DNA of 64,000 bases from Kitasatospora sp. NBC_01250. Its GTDB lineage: Bacteria; Actinomycetota; Actinomycetes; Streptomycetales; Streptomycetaceae. The position numbers and the translations under genes are program-made. The stretch spans positions 2,232,001 through 2,296,000 of the forward strand of contig NZ_CP108476.1 of assembly GCF_036226465.1 (NCBI RefSeq). The letters are read 5' to 3'. Each line of letters begins with the position of its first letter. Within the stretch, counting starts at the first letter, position 1. The notes below the pieces were generated by a model. The model did no database searches and had not been told where the DNA came from. It was given only the letters and a program-made list of their open reading frames with translations. This document shows, piece after piece, positions 8,157 to 15,883 of the stretch.

Positions 8157-9078
8157 GGGACTCCTCACGCTTCTTCGCATAGGCCGCGGCGGCCTCGCGG
8201 ACCCAGGCGCCCTCCTCGTGGGCGGCCCGGCGGCGGTCGATCCGCTGGGTGTTGCACGGCCCCTGGCCCTTGATCACCCGCTGCAGCTCGGACCAGTCGG
8301 GCTCGCCGAAGTCCCAGCCGCCGCGCCCCTCGTTCCAGCTCAGCGCGGGGTCGGGCAGCGTGACGCCGAGGTGCTGGGCCTGCGGAACCGTCATGTCGAC
8401 GAATCGCTGGCGCAGCTCGTCGTTGGTGTGCCGCTTGATCCGCCAGGCCATCGACTGCGCGGTGTTCGGCGAGTCGTCGTCCGGCGGGCCGAACATCATC
8501 AGCGAGGGCCACCACCAGCGGTCCACCGCGTCCTGGACCATCCGCTGCTGGCCCTCGGTGCCGCGCATCAGGGTCATCAGCAGCTCGAAGCCCTGCCGCT
8601 GGTGGAACGACTCCTCCTTGCAGATGCGCACCATCGCCCGCGCGTACGGGCCGTAGCTGCAGCGGCAGAGCGGGACCTGGTTGCAGATCGCCGCGCCGTC
8701 CACCAGCCAGCCGATCACCCCGACGTCGGCGAAGGTGAGCGTCGGGTAGTTGAAGATCGAGGAGTACTTCTGCCGCCCGCTGATCAGCTTCTCGGTCAGC
8801 TCCGCGCGGTCCACGCCCAGCGTCTCGGCGGCGGCGTAGAGGTAGAGGCCGTGGCCCGCCTCGTCCTGGGCCTTGGCCAGCAGGATCGCCTTGCGGCGCA
8901 GCGAGGGGGCCCGGGTGAGCCAGTTCCCCTCGGGCTGCATGCCGATGATCTCGGAGTGCGCGTGCTGGGCGATCTGCCGGATCAGGGTCGCCCGGTAGGC
9001 GTCGGGCATCCAGTCGCGCGGCTCGATCCGCTGCTCGGCGTCGACCACCGCCTCGAAACGCTCGGCCAACTCAACCAT
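8149..9078 (-). CDS. paaA: Phenylacetyl-CoA 1,2-epoxidase catalytic subunit PaaA
   Basis: A 309-aa diiron oxygenase subunit that epoxidises the ring of phenylacetyl-CoA. Ferritin-like helices carry the Glu/His ligands: KAQDEAGHG and [10 protein letters not shown] give the two E-x-x-H pairs. It is first in paaABCDE. GGGAGGA sits 9 bp before ATG 9078, and a TetR-type operator with a recognisable promoter lies just upstream. No paaK, paaG or paaZ genes are in the window, so later pathway steps are encoded elsewhere. Confidence 0.95.
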   Translation of the reverse strand: MVELAERFEAVVDAEQRIEPRDWMPDAYRATLIRQIAQHAHSEIIGMQPEGNWLTRAPSLRRKAILLAKAQDEAGHGLYLYAAAETLGVDRAELTEKLISGRQKYSSIFNYPTLTFADVGVIGWLVDGAAICNQVPLCRCSYGPYARAMVRICKEESFHQRQGFELLMTLMRGTEGQQRMVQDAVDRWWWPSLMMFGPPDDDSPNTAQSMAWRIKRHTNDELRQRFVDMTVPQAQHLGVTLPDPALSWNEGRGGWDFGEPDWSELQRVIKGQGPCNTQRIDRRRAAHEEGAWVREAAAAYAKKREESHV

Positions 9079-9092
9079 GAGAAATCCTCCCG

Positions 9093-9110
9093 ACTGACCG
9101 TTCGGTCGGT
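9093..9110. promoter_or_regulatory. TetR-type operator in the paaA promoter
   Basis: ACTGACCGTTCGGTCGGT, an imperfect palindrome (ACnGACCG..CGGTCnGT). It covers the expected transcription start of the paa operon between the -10 box and the ribosome site, a standard repressor position. It resembles the GACCG-based sites of PaaR-like TetR repressors. No regulator gene is adjacent. Confidence 0.6.
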
Positions 9111-9115
9111 TCCAT

Positions 9116-9143
9116 TGTGTAGCCAGTGACCTACGGATGACAA
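9116..9143 (-). promoter_or_regulatory. Predicted promoter of paaABCDE
   Basis: On the minus strand, -35 TTGTCA (9143-9138) and -10 TACACA (9121-9116) with a 16-bp spacer. The -10 match is modest. The operator at 9093-9110 begins 5 bp downstream. Confidence 0.45.
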
Positions 9144-9169
9144 GCACGGACGGATCACCTGCCACAACG

Positions 9170-9208
9170 CCCGAGGGCGGACCCGGCAGAACCGGGCCCG
9201 CCCTCGGG
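9170..9208 (-). terminator. Terminator of the M20 peptidase gene
   Basis: A 17-bp stem with one mismatch (arm CCCGAGGGCGGACCCGG) and loop CAGAA, 17 bp beyond the M20 stop. It also separates that gene from the paa promoter. Confidence 0.8.
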
Positions 9209-9225
9209 ATCGGGGGTGCGGGAGG

Positions 9226-10443
9226 CTAGCGCGCGCCCAGCCGGGGCAGCGGCATCGCCAGCAGCCCGGTCAGCAGCGCGAGCCGGGGCGCCAGCTGGTC
9301 CAGCGCGATGCGCTCGTCGCGGGCGTGCGGCCCGGCACCCACCGCGCCCAGGCCGTCCAGGGTGGGCAGACCCCGGGCGCCGGCCAGGTTGGTGTCCCCC
9401 GCGCCGCCCGCCGGGGCGCCGTCGACCTGCTGCCCGAGCGCGGCGGCCAGCGAGCGCACGTGGTGCAGCAGCGCGTTGTCGCCGGCCCGCTCGGGCCAGG
9501 CGGGGCGGCTGGAGAGCACCTCGGTGCGCACCAGTGCGCCCGGACGCAGCGCGGTCAGGTGGGCCAGGCTGTCCAGCGTGCTGCGCTGGGCCTCGGGCGT
9601 GGAGAAGCGCAGGCCCAGCTCCGCCTCGGCCTGCCCCGCCACCACGTTCGCCCGGGTCCCCCCACGGATCCGGCCGGTGTTGAGTTCGGTGCCCGGCTGG
9701 TGGGCCAGGTCGCGCACCGCGACCAGCTGGTCCACCAGCTCGTCCACCGCCGAGGTGCCGTCCTCGGGGTGGTTGCCGGCGTGCGCCTCGTGGCCGGTGA
9801 CCGTCAGCCGCACCCGGGTCGAGCCCCGGCGCGCGGTCTTCAGCCGGCCGTCCTCGTGCGGCGGCTCCAGGCCCAGGACGGCGGCGGCGCCGGGGAACTG
9901 GCGCTCCACCACGCGGCGGCCGTCCGGGCTGCCGACCTCCTCGTCCGCGGTCACCACCACCCGCACCGAGTGGTACGGGCGCAGGCCGAGGTCGGCGAGG
10001 AGGGCGAAGGCGCCTTCGAGAAGGGCCAGACCGGCCTTCATGTCGAGCACGCCAGGTCCGCTGAGCACGCCGTCGTGCTCGCTGACCGGCCAGTCCGCCA
10101 GCGTGCCGGCAGGCCAGACGGTGTCGTGGTGCCCGACGAAGAGCAGATGCGGAAGGCTCTCGTCCTGGCCCCGCCAGTGCAGTTGGAGGTGGTCGCCGGC
10201 CGCGCCCGGCACCCGGCGGACCTCGGCGCCGGTGGCCCGGTAGCCGGCCGACAGCTCCTCGGCCAGGTTGTTCAGGCGGGTCGCGTCGCCGCTCGGCGAT
10301 TCGATGGCGGCCAGCGCGGCGCACCGGCGGCGGATGCCGGCGGAGCGCGCCTTGGCCTGGGCGGCGAGGGTGCCCGGCAGACCGGGCAGCGCCTCGGTCC
10401 TGGAGGCGGGGTCGGCCGGCGGGGTCGTCACGCGTTGGCTCAC
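9226..10443 (-). CDS. M20 family metallopeptidase (glutamate carboxypeptidase-like)
   Basis: A 405-aa zinc peptidase with the M20 ligand set. GHHDTVWP gives His105 and catalytic Asp107, GVLDMKAG gives bridging Asp134, TADEEVGS gives catalytic Glu168 and Glu169, GLEPPHED gives Glu193, and GPHARDERI gives His373. The dimerisation domain inserts around residues 205-320. It lacks a signal peptide, so it is cytoplasmic, and probably cleaves a C-terminal amino acid or an N-acyl group. GTG 10443 is preceded by GGAGG and overlaps the stop of a 43-codon ORF. It is transcribed from a promoter with a hairpin at the RNA 5' end. Confidence 0.87.
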   Translation of the reverse strand: MSQRVTTPPADPASRTEALPGLPGTLAAQAKARSAGIRRRCAALAAIESPSGDATRLNNLAEELSAGYRATGAEVRRVPGAAGDHLQLHWRGQDESLPHLLFVGHHDTVWPAGTLADWPVSEHDGVLSGPGVLDMKAGLALLEGAFALLADLGLRPYHSVRVVVTADEEVGSPDGRRVVERQFPGAAAVLGLEPPHEDGRLKTARRGSTRVRLTVTGHEAHAGNHPEDGTSAVDELVDQLVAVRDLAHQPGTELNTGRIRGGTRANVVAGQAEAELGLRFSTPEAQRSTLDSLAHLTALRPGALVRTEVLSSRPAWPERAGDNALLHHVRSLAAALGQQVDGAPAGGAGDTNLAGARGLPTLDGLGAVGAGPHARDERIALDQLAPRLALLTGLLAMPLPRLGAR

Positions 10444-10571
10444 CGGGCACCTCCGCGGCGGCAGTCCGTACTCAGCGTGTCGAGAGCCGGCCAGGCACGC
10501 CACGTGGTTGGTGGACGGAGAACCCCTGGTGCGATTGAGCAGTGTGGTGCGGTGGAACGGCTGGTCGGCAT
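10440..10571 (-). CDS. Small 43-aa ORF translationally coupled to the M20 peptidase
   Basis: Runs from ATG 10571 to TGA 10442-10440, beginning MPTSRSTAPHCSIAPG and ending DCRRGGAR. It has a near-perfect ribosome site (AAGGAGG, 4 bp before ATG). Its stop overlaps the M20 GTG start (GTGA). The peptide has two Cys and many Ser/Thr/Arg residues, with no recognisable domain, signal or membrane segment. A leader or coupling peptide is more likely than a functional protein, but the strong ribosome site shows it is meant to be translated. Confidence 0.6.
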   Translation of the reverse strand: MPTSRSTAPHCSIAPGVLRPPTTWRAWPALDTLSTDCRRGGAR

Positions 10572-10629
10572 ACGTCCTCCTTGCTCGATCCGGCGGCCCC
10601 GCAGGCGCGGAACCCCCCGTGGACACCGG

Positions 10630-10662
10630 CCTCCGGGCAGCGGAGGCCGAAGTGAGCCTAGA
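10630..10662 (-). promoter_or_regulatory. Predicted -10 box and 5' leader hairpin of the leader ORF/M20 unit
   Basis: On the minus strand TAGGCT (10662-10657) is a plausible -10. The RNA would then begin near 10650 with GGCCTCCG-CTGCC-CGGAGGCC, an 8-bp perfect hairpin (10650-10630). About 60 nt of leader follow before the small ORF. The rest of 10572-10822 shows no gene. Confidence 0.35.
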
Positions 10663-10822
10663 AGAACGCCTCGCTCCCCGGCGAGGTGGCCCTTCACAGC
10701 GGCCATCTCCCACGATGGACCTGCCGGGGCGCCTCGGCATGATGAACCGCCACAAGTGAACGAATCCTCGGCCCCGCCGTGGAGCCGGCCCGCCCCCGCC
10801 GATCCACCGGCCCCGGACACGG

Positions 10823-10859
10823 CCTGGGGCCTGTCCGGCGGATCCGGACAGGCCCCAGG
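10823..10859 (-). terminator. Terminator of the GH59 gene
   Basis: A perfect 16-bp stem (CCTGGGGCCTGTCCGG) with loop CGGAT, 16 bp after the GH59 stop codon on the minus strand. Confidence 0.85.
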
Positions 10860-10875
10860 GCTTCTCTGACGCGCG

Positions 10876-13383
10876 CTAACCGACCGGGGCGAGTTGCCAG
10901 GTCTGGTTGGCGCCGCCGTTGGGCGGCCACTGTATGGCCGGGGCGCCCATGGTCAGCGAGGCGCCGGAGACGTCGACCAGCTCGCCGTCCGAGCGGGACT
11001 CCAGGGTGTAGCGACCGCCGCCGGCCGGCACCACCAGCCACTGCTGGTTGGTCCCGCCGTTGGGCGTCCACAGGTCGAGCTGGGTGGCCGGCACCGTCGT
11101 GATGTTCGGCACGTCGAGCGCCTTGCCGCTGCCCACGCCGGTGATCGTGTAGTAGCCGTCCCCGGTGCTGGTCAGCCGCCACTGCTGGTTGCTGCCGCCG
11201 TTGCCGGTCCACTGGATGATCGGGGTGCCGTCGGCGGTGCCCTGGTTGGAGGCGTCCAGCAGCTGGCCGCTGTTGCCGTTGACCAGGTTGTAGGTGCCGT
11301 CCAGCGCGGTGCTGGTGCCCGGGGTGATGGCGAGGTTGCTGAACTGCGCGTTGTAGTAGCCGCCGGTGCCGAGCGCGATCTGGCCGGCGCCGTAGGAGCT
11401 GTCGGTGACGGAACCCAGGGTGACGCCGTCCAGCCGGGCGGTGAGGGTGCTGCCCTGGAAGCCCAGCTCGACGTGGTGCCAGGTGTTCAGGCCGAGCGGG
11501 GCGACGGTGCCGGAGGCCAGGGTGGTGAAGCTCCAGCCCTGGCCGTCCTTGAGGATCGTCCAGGCGCCGTTGTCGCCGACCCGCAGGTTGTAGGCGTTCA
11601 GACCGCCGTTGTTGCGGCCCTGGGTGCCGACCCGGCCCAGCAGTTCGGCGGTGCCCGACTGTTGCAGCAGGACGTCGGCACTGACCGTGTAGTTGGTCCA
11701 GCTCAGGTCGCCCATGGTGGTGTAGGGCTGGTCGCCGGTCTCGTCGGTCCACCGGATCGGGGTGGTCCGGGCCTGCTGCTGCAGGCAGTTGCCCGGTCGG
11801 CCGCCGGCGCACGGCTCGGTCTCGAAGGCGCCGTTCATGGCACTGAAGTAGCGGGCCTCCTGACCGGTCCCGGTGCCCGCGAGGCTGTCCTGGTAGGGCA
11901 GCGCGAGCAGGCCGCGCTGCGGGGAGGTGGCGGTGCCGGCGCCCTGCCCGGTGGTGGTGGTCACGGTGTAGACGTGGCCGGGCTGGAGGGTCAGCTGGTA
12001 GCCGCCGGCGCTCGGGGTGAGGTCCGGGCCCGGGACCAGGTGGTCGGTGGAGTAGTTGGAGGAGAAGTCGGTGGACCAGACGTGCAGCGCGCCGGCGGGC
12101 AGGCCGCCGGTGACGTTCAGCGTCACGGTCTGCGGGGCGGTGGCGTCCAGCGCCTCGATGACGGTGCTCCAGGCCGAGCGGTCCGGCGCGGCGTAGCTGA
12201 CGTAGCTGCCGTTCGCGCGGTTGCCGCCCAGGTAGCCGGAGGCGGTGTCCAGGTACTGCCAGCCGGGCGCGGTGAACTGGGTGGTCTGGGCGATCGCCCA
12301 GGCGCTGCGGCCCACCGCGTAGGCACCGGACCAGGGCTGGTTCGCCGTCACCAGGCCCATCGTGTTGAAGCCGAGGTTGGGGTAGAGGGCGGCGACCACC
12401 GGCCAGTTGATGAAGGCGGTGAGCTTGGCGTCCAGGTAGCCGCGGTTGATCCCGCGCACGATCGGGCCGGCCCCGGTGTCGGCGTCCTCCGATCCGTTCT
12501 CACTGGCCCACAGCGGTTTGCCGGTGGCCAGCGCGTCGGCGGTACTGCTGCAGCTGGTCATCGCGGACATGTAGCCGCAGGGGTAGTGGGTGCCGACGAT
12601 GTCGACGGCGCCGTTCAGCGCACTGTCGGAGCGCATCGAGGTCGCGATGGCCCAGGTGTCGTCGGCGCCGACCACCTGGGTGCTGCCGTAGCCGTTGGCG
12701 GCGAGGGCGGCGTGCAGGTTCTCGTACCAGGTGGCGTTGTAGCCGCGTTCGTTCCAGCCGCCGAGGTAGTCGATGGACAGGCCGTGCTGCTTGGCGCAGC
12801 CGAGCCAGCTCATCAGGTAGTCGATCATGTCCTGCGACCAGAAGTTCCCGTTGCCGATCCAGCCGGGGGCGCCCCAGGAGAGGGCGTAGAGCTTGATCGC
12901 GGGGTTGCGGGCCTTGGCCTGCTCCATCAGCCACCACTCGTAGCCGTTGTTGCAGTCGATGGTGCCGCGGGTGTGCTCGATGGAGGACTCGGCGCCGTCG
13001 GTGGAGTTGGTGTCGCCGCCGACCTCGGCCTTGAGGATCTGCAGCGCGGCGCCGTAGCCGGGCTTGAAGAGGTAGTCCAGGATCTGGCTGCGCTGGGGCT
13101 CGGGGTAGTCGAGCAGCAGGCGGGAGTTGCCGCCGCCGCCGCTGATCGCGCCGACGCCGTCGAAGGTGCGGCCGGGTGAGGTGCCGTCGACGGTGATGGC
13201 GGTGGGAGCGAGCGCGGCGCGGGCCCCGGGGGCGGCGGGGGTGGCCGGGGCCGGGGCGGCCTGGGCCCGGCCGACCAGCAGCGCGAGGCAGAGCGCGAAG
13301 CAGAGCGCGAGGACGGCGGCGGGGGCGCTGCGTCCCAGAGGGCGGGCGGAGCGAAGGGGCGGGGTGCGGGGGTCGGTGCGCAT
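10876..13383 (-). CDS. Secreted GH59 galactocerebrosidase-like glycoside hydrolase with ricin-type lectin domain
   Basis: An 835-aa extracellular enzyme. A Sec signal peptide spans about residues 1-42. A (beta/alpha)8 domain follows: FDGVGAISGGGGNSRLLLDYP is typical of GH59, GGWNERGYN holds acid/base Glu212, and LWASENGSE holds nucleophile Glu295. A beta-sandwich and a LamG-like region follow (to about 690), then a C-terminal QxW-rich ricin/CBM13 domain (SNQQW, TNQQW, ANQTW). GH59 enzymes release galactose from galactolipids or beta-galactosides; the bacterial substrate is uncertain. The start is ATG 13383 with GGGAGGA upstream. A LacI-like palindrome lies in the promoter. Confidence 0.88.
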   Translation of the reverse strand: MRTDPRTPPLRSARPLGRSAPAAVLALCFALCLALLVGRAQAAPAPATPAAPGARAALAPTAITVDGTSPGRTFDGVGAISGGGGNSRLLLDYPEPQRSQILDYLFKPGYGAALQILKAEVGGDTNSTDGAESSIEHTRGTIDCNNGYEWWLMEQAKARNPAIKLYALSWGAPGWIGNGNFWSQDMIDYLMSWLGCAKQHGLSIDYLGGWNERGYNATWYENLHAALAANGYGSTQVVGADDTWAIATSMRSDSALNGAVDIVGTHYPCGYMSAMTSCSSTADALATGKPLWASENGSEDADTGAGPIVRGINRGYLDAKLTAFINWPVVAALYPNLGFNTMGLVTANQPWSGAYAVGRSAWAIAQTTQFTAPGWQYLDTASGYLGGNRANGSYVSYAAPDRSAWSTVIEALDATAPQTVTLNVTGGLPAGALHVWSTDFSSNYSTDHLVPGPDLTPSAGGYQLTLQPGHVYTVTTTTGQGAGTATSPQRGLLALPYQDSLAGTGTGQEARYFSAMNGAFETEPCAGGRPGNCLQQQARTTPIRWTDETGDQPYTTMGDLSWTNYTVSADVLLQQSGTAELLGRVGTQGRNNGGLNAYNLRVGDNGAWTILKDGQGWSFTTLASGTVAPLGLNTWHHVELGFQGSTLTARLDGVTLGSVTDSSYGAGQIALGTGGYYNAQFSNLAITPGTSTALDGTYNLVNGNSGQLLDASNQGTADGTPIIQWTGNGGSNQQWRLTSTGDGYYTITGVGSGKALDVPNITTVPATQLDLWTPNGGTNQQWLVVPAGGGRYTLESRSDGELVDVSGASLTMGAPAIQWPPNGGANQTWQLAPVG

Positions 13384-13419
13384 CAGGTGCAGTCCTCCCG
13401 TGGTTCGCCGTGGGGGATT

Positions 13420-13434
13420 GTGAGCGCTGCTCAC
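13420..13434. promoter_or_regulatory. LacI-like operator upstream of the GH59 gene
   Basis: GTGAGC-GCT-GCTCAC, 36 bp before the GH59 start, in an ATTGTGAGC context reminiscent of lac-type operators. It is a good candidate for a sugar-responsive repressor; no lacI gene is adjacent. Confidence 0.45.
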
Positions 13435-13564
13435 GGTAAATCGAACGATACCGAGCAAAAGCAAACGGTAGGGATCGACTGACTGGGCGTCAAGAACTGT
13501 GCATTGATCGACAGTTCCGCATGTCGGGATGAGCGATGGCAGATAACACTCGACAGATGACCGA

Positions 13565-13586
13565 TGACAGATATTGAAATCTGTCA
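13565..13586. promoter_or_regulatory. Operator candidate upstream of the aldo/keto reductase
   Basis: An inverted repeat TGACAGAT, six bases, ATCTGTCA. It is preceded by further CAGAT elements (13538-13560), so the site may be compound. It lies about 60 bp before the reductase start; the TetR encoded after the reductase is the natural candidate to bind it. Confidence 0.5.
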
Positions 13587-13644
13587 GCCGTCATGCCAAT
13601 GTTGTCATCGCAAGCACCCAGCACGACCGCCCCGGAGGCACCCC

Positions 13645-14667
13645 ATGACCGCCATCGCCACCCGCAAGCTCGGCCGCACCGGCCCCGTCACCTCCGCGCT
13701 CGGCCTGGGCGCGATGGGCATGTCCGACCTCTACGGCCCGGCCGACGAGGCCGAGAGCATCGCGACCATCCACGCCGCACTGGACGCCGGGGTCACCCTG
13801 ATCGACACCGGCGACTTCTACGGCATGGGCCACAACGAGCTGCTGATCAGCCAGGCGCTGCGCGGGCGCGACCGCGCCTCGGTCGAGCTCAGCGTGAAGT
13901 ACGGCGCCCAGCGCGGCCCGGACGGCTCCTGGATCGGCGTCGACACCAGTCCGGCCGCCACCAAGACCGCCCTCGCCTACACGCTGCGCCGCCTGGGCAC
14001 CGACTACGTCGACGTCTACCGCCCGGCCCGGCTCGACCCGAACGTCCCGATCGAGGAGACGGTCGGCGCCATCGCCGAGCTGGTCAAGGCCGGCTACGTG
14101 CGCCACATCGGCCTCTCCGAGGTCGGCGCCGCCACCCTGCGCCGGGCCGCCGCGGTCCACCCGATCAGCGACCTGCAGATCGAGTACTCGCTGATCTCCC
14201 GCTCGCTGGAGGCCGAGGTACTGCCCGCCGCCCGCGAGCTGGGCATCGCCGTCACCGCCTACGGCGTGCTCTCCCGCGGCCTGCTCAGCGGCCACTGGAG
14301 CGCCGACCGGGCGATGGCCGGCGGCGACTTCCGCGGCCACAGCCCCCGCTTCCAGGGCGAGAACCTGACCCACAACCTCACCCTGGTCGAGGCGCTGCGC
14401 CGGATCGCCGAGGCCAAGGGCGCCACCGTCGCGCAGGTGGCGATCGCCTGGGTGGCCGCGCAGGGCCAGGACATCGTGCCGCTGGTCGGCGCCCGGCGCC
14501 GCGAGCGGCTGGCCGAGGCGCTCGGCGCCCTGCGGATCGAGCTGACCGGCGCCGACCTCGCGGCCATCGAGGCGGCCGTCCCGGCCGGAGCCGCGGCCGG
14601 CGACCGGTACGCTGCCGAACAGATGGCCTCCCTCGACAGCGAGCGGAGCGCGCCCGGCGCGCACTGA
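13645..14667 (+). CDS. Aldo/keto reductase
   Basis: A 340-aa NADPH-dependent (beta/alpha)8 reductase. Catalytic Asp54 and Tyr59 are in LIDTGDFYGMGHNE and Lys85 in ELSVKYG. The fourth tetrad residue, usually His, is replaced in VDVYRPARLDP, a known variation in this subgroup. PLVGARRRERLAEALGAL is the C-terminal cofactor-binding region. It is soluble. ATG 13645 follows GGAGG. It is followed by a TetR gene on the same strand 89 bp later, so that repressor probably controls it. The physiological aldehyde or ketone is unknown. Confidence 0.88.
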   Translation: MTAIATRKLGRTGPVTSALGLGAMGMSDLYGPADEAESIATIHAALDAGVTLIDTGDFYGMGHNELLISQALRGRDRASVELSVKYGAQRGPDGSWIGVDTSPAATKTALAYTLRRLGTDYVDVYRPARLDPNVPIEETVGAIAELVKAGYVRHIGLSEVGAATLRRAAAVHPISDLQIEYSLISRSLEAEVLPAARELGIAVTAYGVLSRGLLSGHWSADRAMAGGDFRGHSPRFQGENLTHNLTLVEALRRIAEAKGATVAQVAIAWVAAQGQDIVPLVGARRRERLAEALGALRIELTGADLAAIEAAVPAGAAAGDRYAAEQMASLDSERSAPGAH

Positions 14668-14756
14668 GTCGACCGGTCGGCCCCGGGCAGCCCGCCCCGG
14701 GGCCGACCGGCAGGGCCGTCGACCCACCCGCCGGACCAGTAAGGACGTAGCACTCC

Positions 14757-15395
14757 GTGACCCCCGAGACCACCCTCACCCCCGAGCAGATCCTGAGCGC
14801 GGCGGAGGACGTGCTGCGCCGGTTCGGCCCGGCCAAGGCCACCGTGGTCGACATCGCCCGCGCGCTCGGGGTCAGCCACGGCAGCGTCTACCGCCACTTC
14901 CCCAGCAAGGCCGCGCTGCGCGAGGCCGTCACCCAGCGCTGGCTGGACCAGGCGCACGAGAGCCTGCACTCGATCAGCATCGAGACCGGCCCGGCCGGCG
15001 AGCGGCTGCACCGCTGGCTGAGCACCCTGTTCGCCGCCAAGCGCAAGAAGGCGCTGGACGACCCGGAGCTGTTCGCCACCTATCTGACCCTGGTCGCCGA
15101 GCACAGCAACACCGTCGACGCGCACCTGCAGACGCTCACCGAGCAGATCGCGCACATCATCCAGGACGGCATCTGGCAGGGCGAGTTCAGCCCGGTGCCG
15201 GTGGCGCCCACGGCCCGCGCGGTGTTCCAGGCGGGCTCGCACTTCCACGACCCCGGCTACGCCGGCGAGTGGGCCGACGAGCGCCGCTCGGCGACCGACT
15301 TCGAGGCGCTGTGGGCGCTGCTGCACGCCGGTCTGCGCGGCCCCTGGGGCACCCCGGACGCCCCCGCGTCGAAGCCGCGCACCGCCGGGAAGTGA
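14757..15395 (+). CDS. TetR/AcrR-family regulator
   Basis: A 212-aa repressor. The N-terminal HTH (ATVVDIARALGVSHGSVYRHFPSKAALREAV) is at residues 28-58. The C-terminal effector domain is all-helical and ends in a Pro-rich tail. The start is GTG 14757. It sits just after the aldo/keto reductase in the same direction and probably represses it through the 13565-13586 repeat. TetR proteins beside reductases often sense the reductase substrate; here that is inference. Confidence 0.88.
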   Translation: MTPETTLTPEQILSAAEDVLRRFGPAKATVVDIARALGVSHGSVYRHFPSKAALREAVTQRWLDQAHESLHSISIETGPAGERLHRWLSTLFAAKRKKALDDPELFATYLTLVAEHSNTVDAHLQTLTEQIAHIIQDGIWQGEFSPVPVAPTARAVFQAGSHFHDPGYAGEWADERRSATDFEALWALLHAGLRGPWGTPDAPASKPRTAGK

Positions 15396-15480
15396 CGGCC
15401 CGTCATCAGGTTGATCGCGAACCACTCCAGTTGGTCCGTGAGTTGAGCGTTTCGGGCAGGTAAAGGATGCTGCCCGCACC

Positions 15481-15510
15481 TTGCCGCTTGACGTGAACGC
15501 GCACTAGCGT
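15481..15510 (+). promoter_or_regulatory. Predicted promoter of the S53 peptidase gene
   Basis: -35 TTGCCG (15481-15486) and -10 TAGCGT (15505-15510) with an 18-bp spacer. The start would be near 15517, giving a leader of about 370 nt. No other feature was seen in 15557-15883. Confidence 0.4.
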
Positions 15511-15512
15511 CT

Positions 15513-15556
15513 GCCCCACACCAGCCCAGCCCTGACCGGCGGGACAGGTGTGGGGC
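15513..15556 (+). terminator. Leader hairpin followed by pyrimidine run (terminator or attenuator)
   Basis: Arms GCCCCACACC (15513-15522) and GGTGTGGGGC (15547-15556) are followed at once by CTTCTTCT. It lies right after the predicted promoter, so it could attenuate the S53 gene. It could instead simply terminate transcription from the TetR gene. Confidence 0.5.
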
Positions 15557-15883
15557 CTTCTTCTGTCATGACCGTGCCACCCCGCTGACCTCGGCGCGGT
15601 GCCGTGCGGCGCCGGACGGTCGGCGGCCCCTTGTTTCGCGCGCTCACTGCCCCACCCACGTGCCCGGTCCGCGGTCGGCGGCCCGGTGCGTCGTCCAGAT
15701 CAGCGCGTTGCTTCTCCCCTGCGCCGCACACGGCATGCGCCCGTGCGCGGCGTACCCCGGCTCGCGGCCACGAGTCGTGAGCCGTCCGCACGTGCCGAGA
15801 TCCACCAGCACCGGGCCCGCCCAACCGCCAGTCGCACCCCGGACCGGCCGGGCGACGCCCCGACCCCCACGGAGGGTTCAATC

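Noticed and set aside
10894..13179. Long plus-strand open frame opposite the GH59 gene
   Set aside because: Antisense shadow; the minus strand carries signal peptide, catalytic motifs and lectin repeats.
13645..14667. Voltage-gated K+ channel beta-subunit identity for the aldo/keto reductase
   Set aside because: The general fold is shared, but the changed catalytic His region and the TetR context do not support a channel-associated role.
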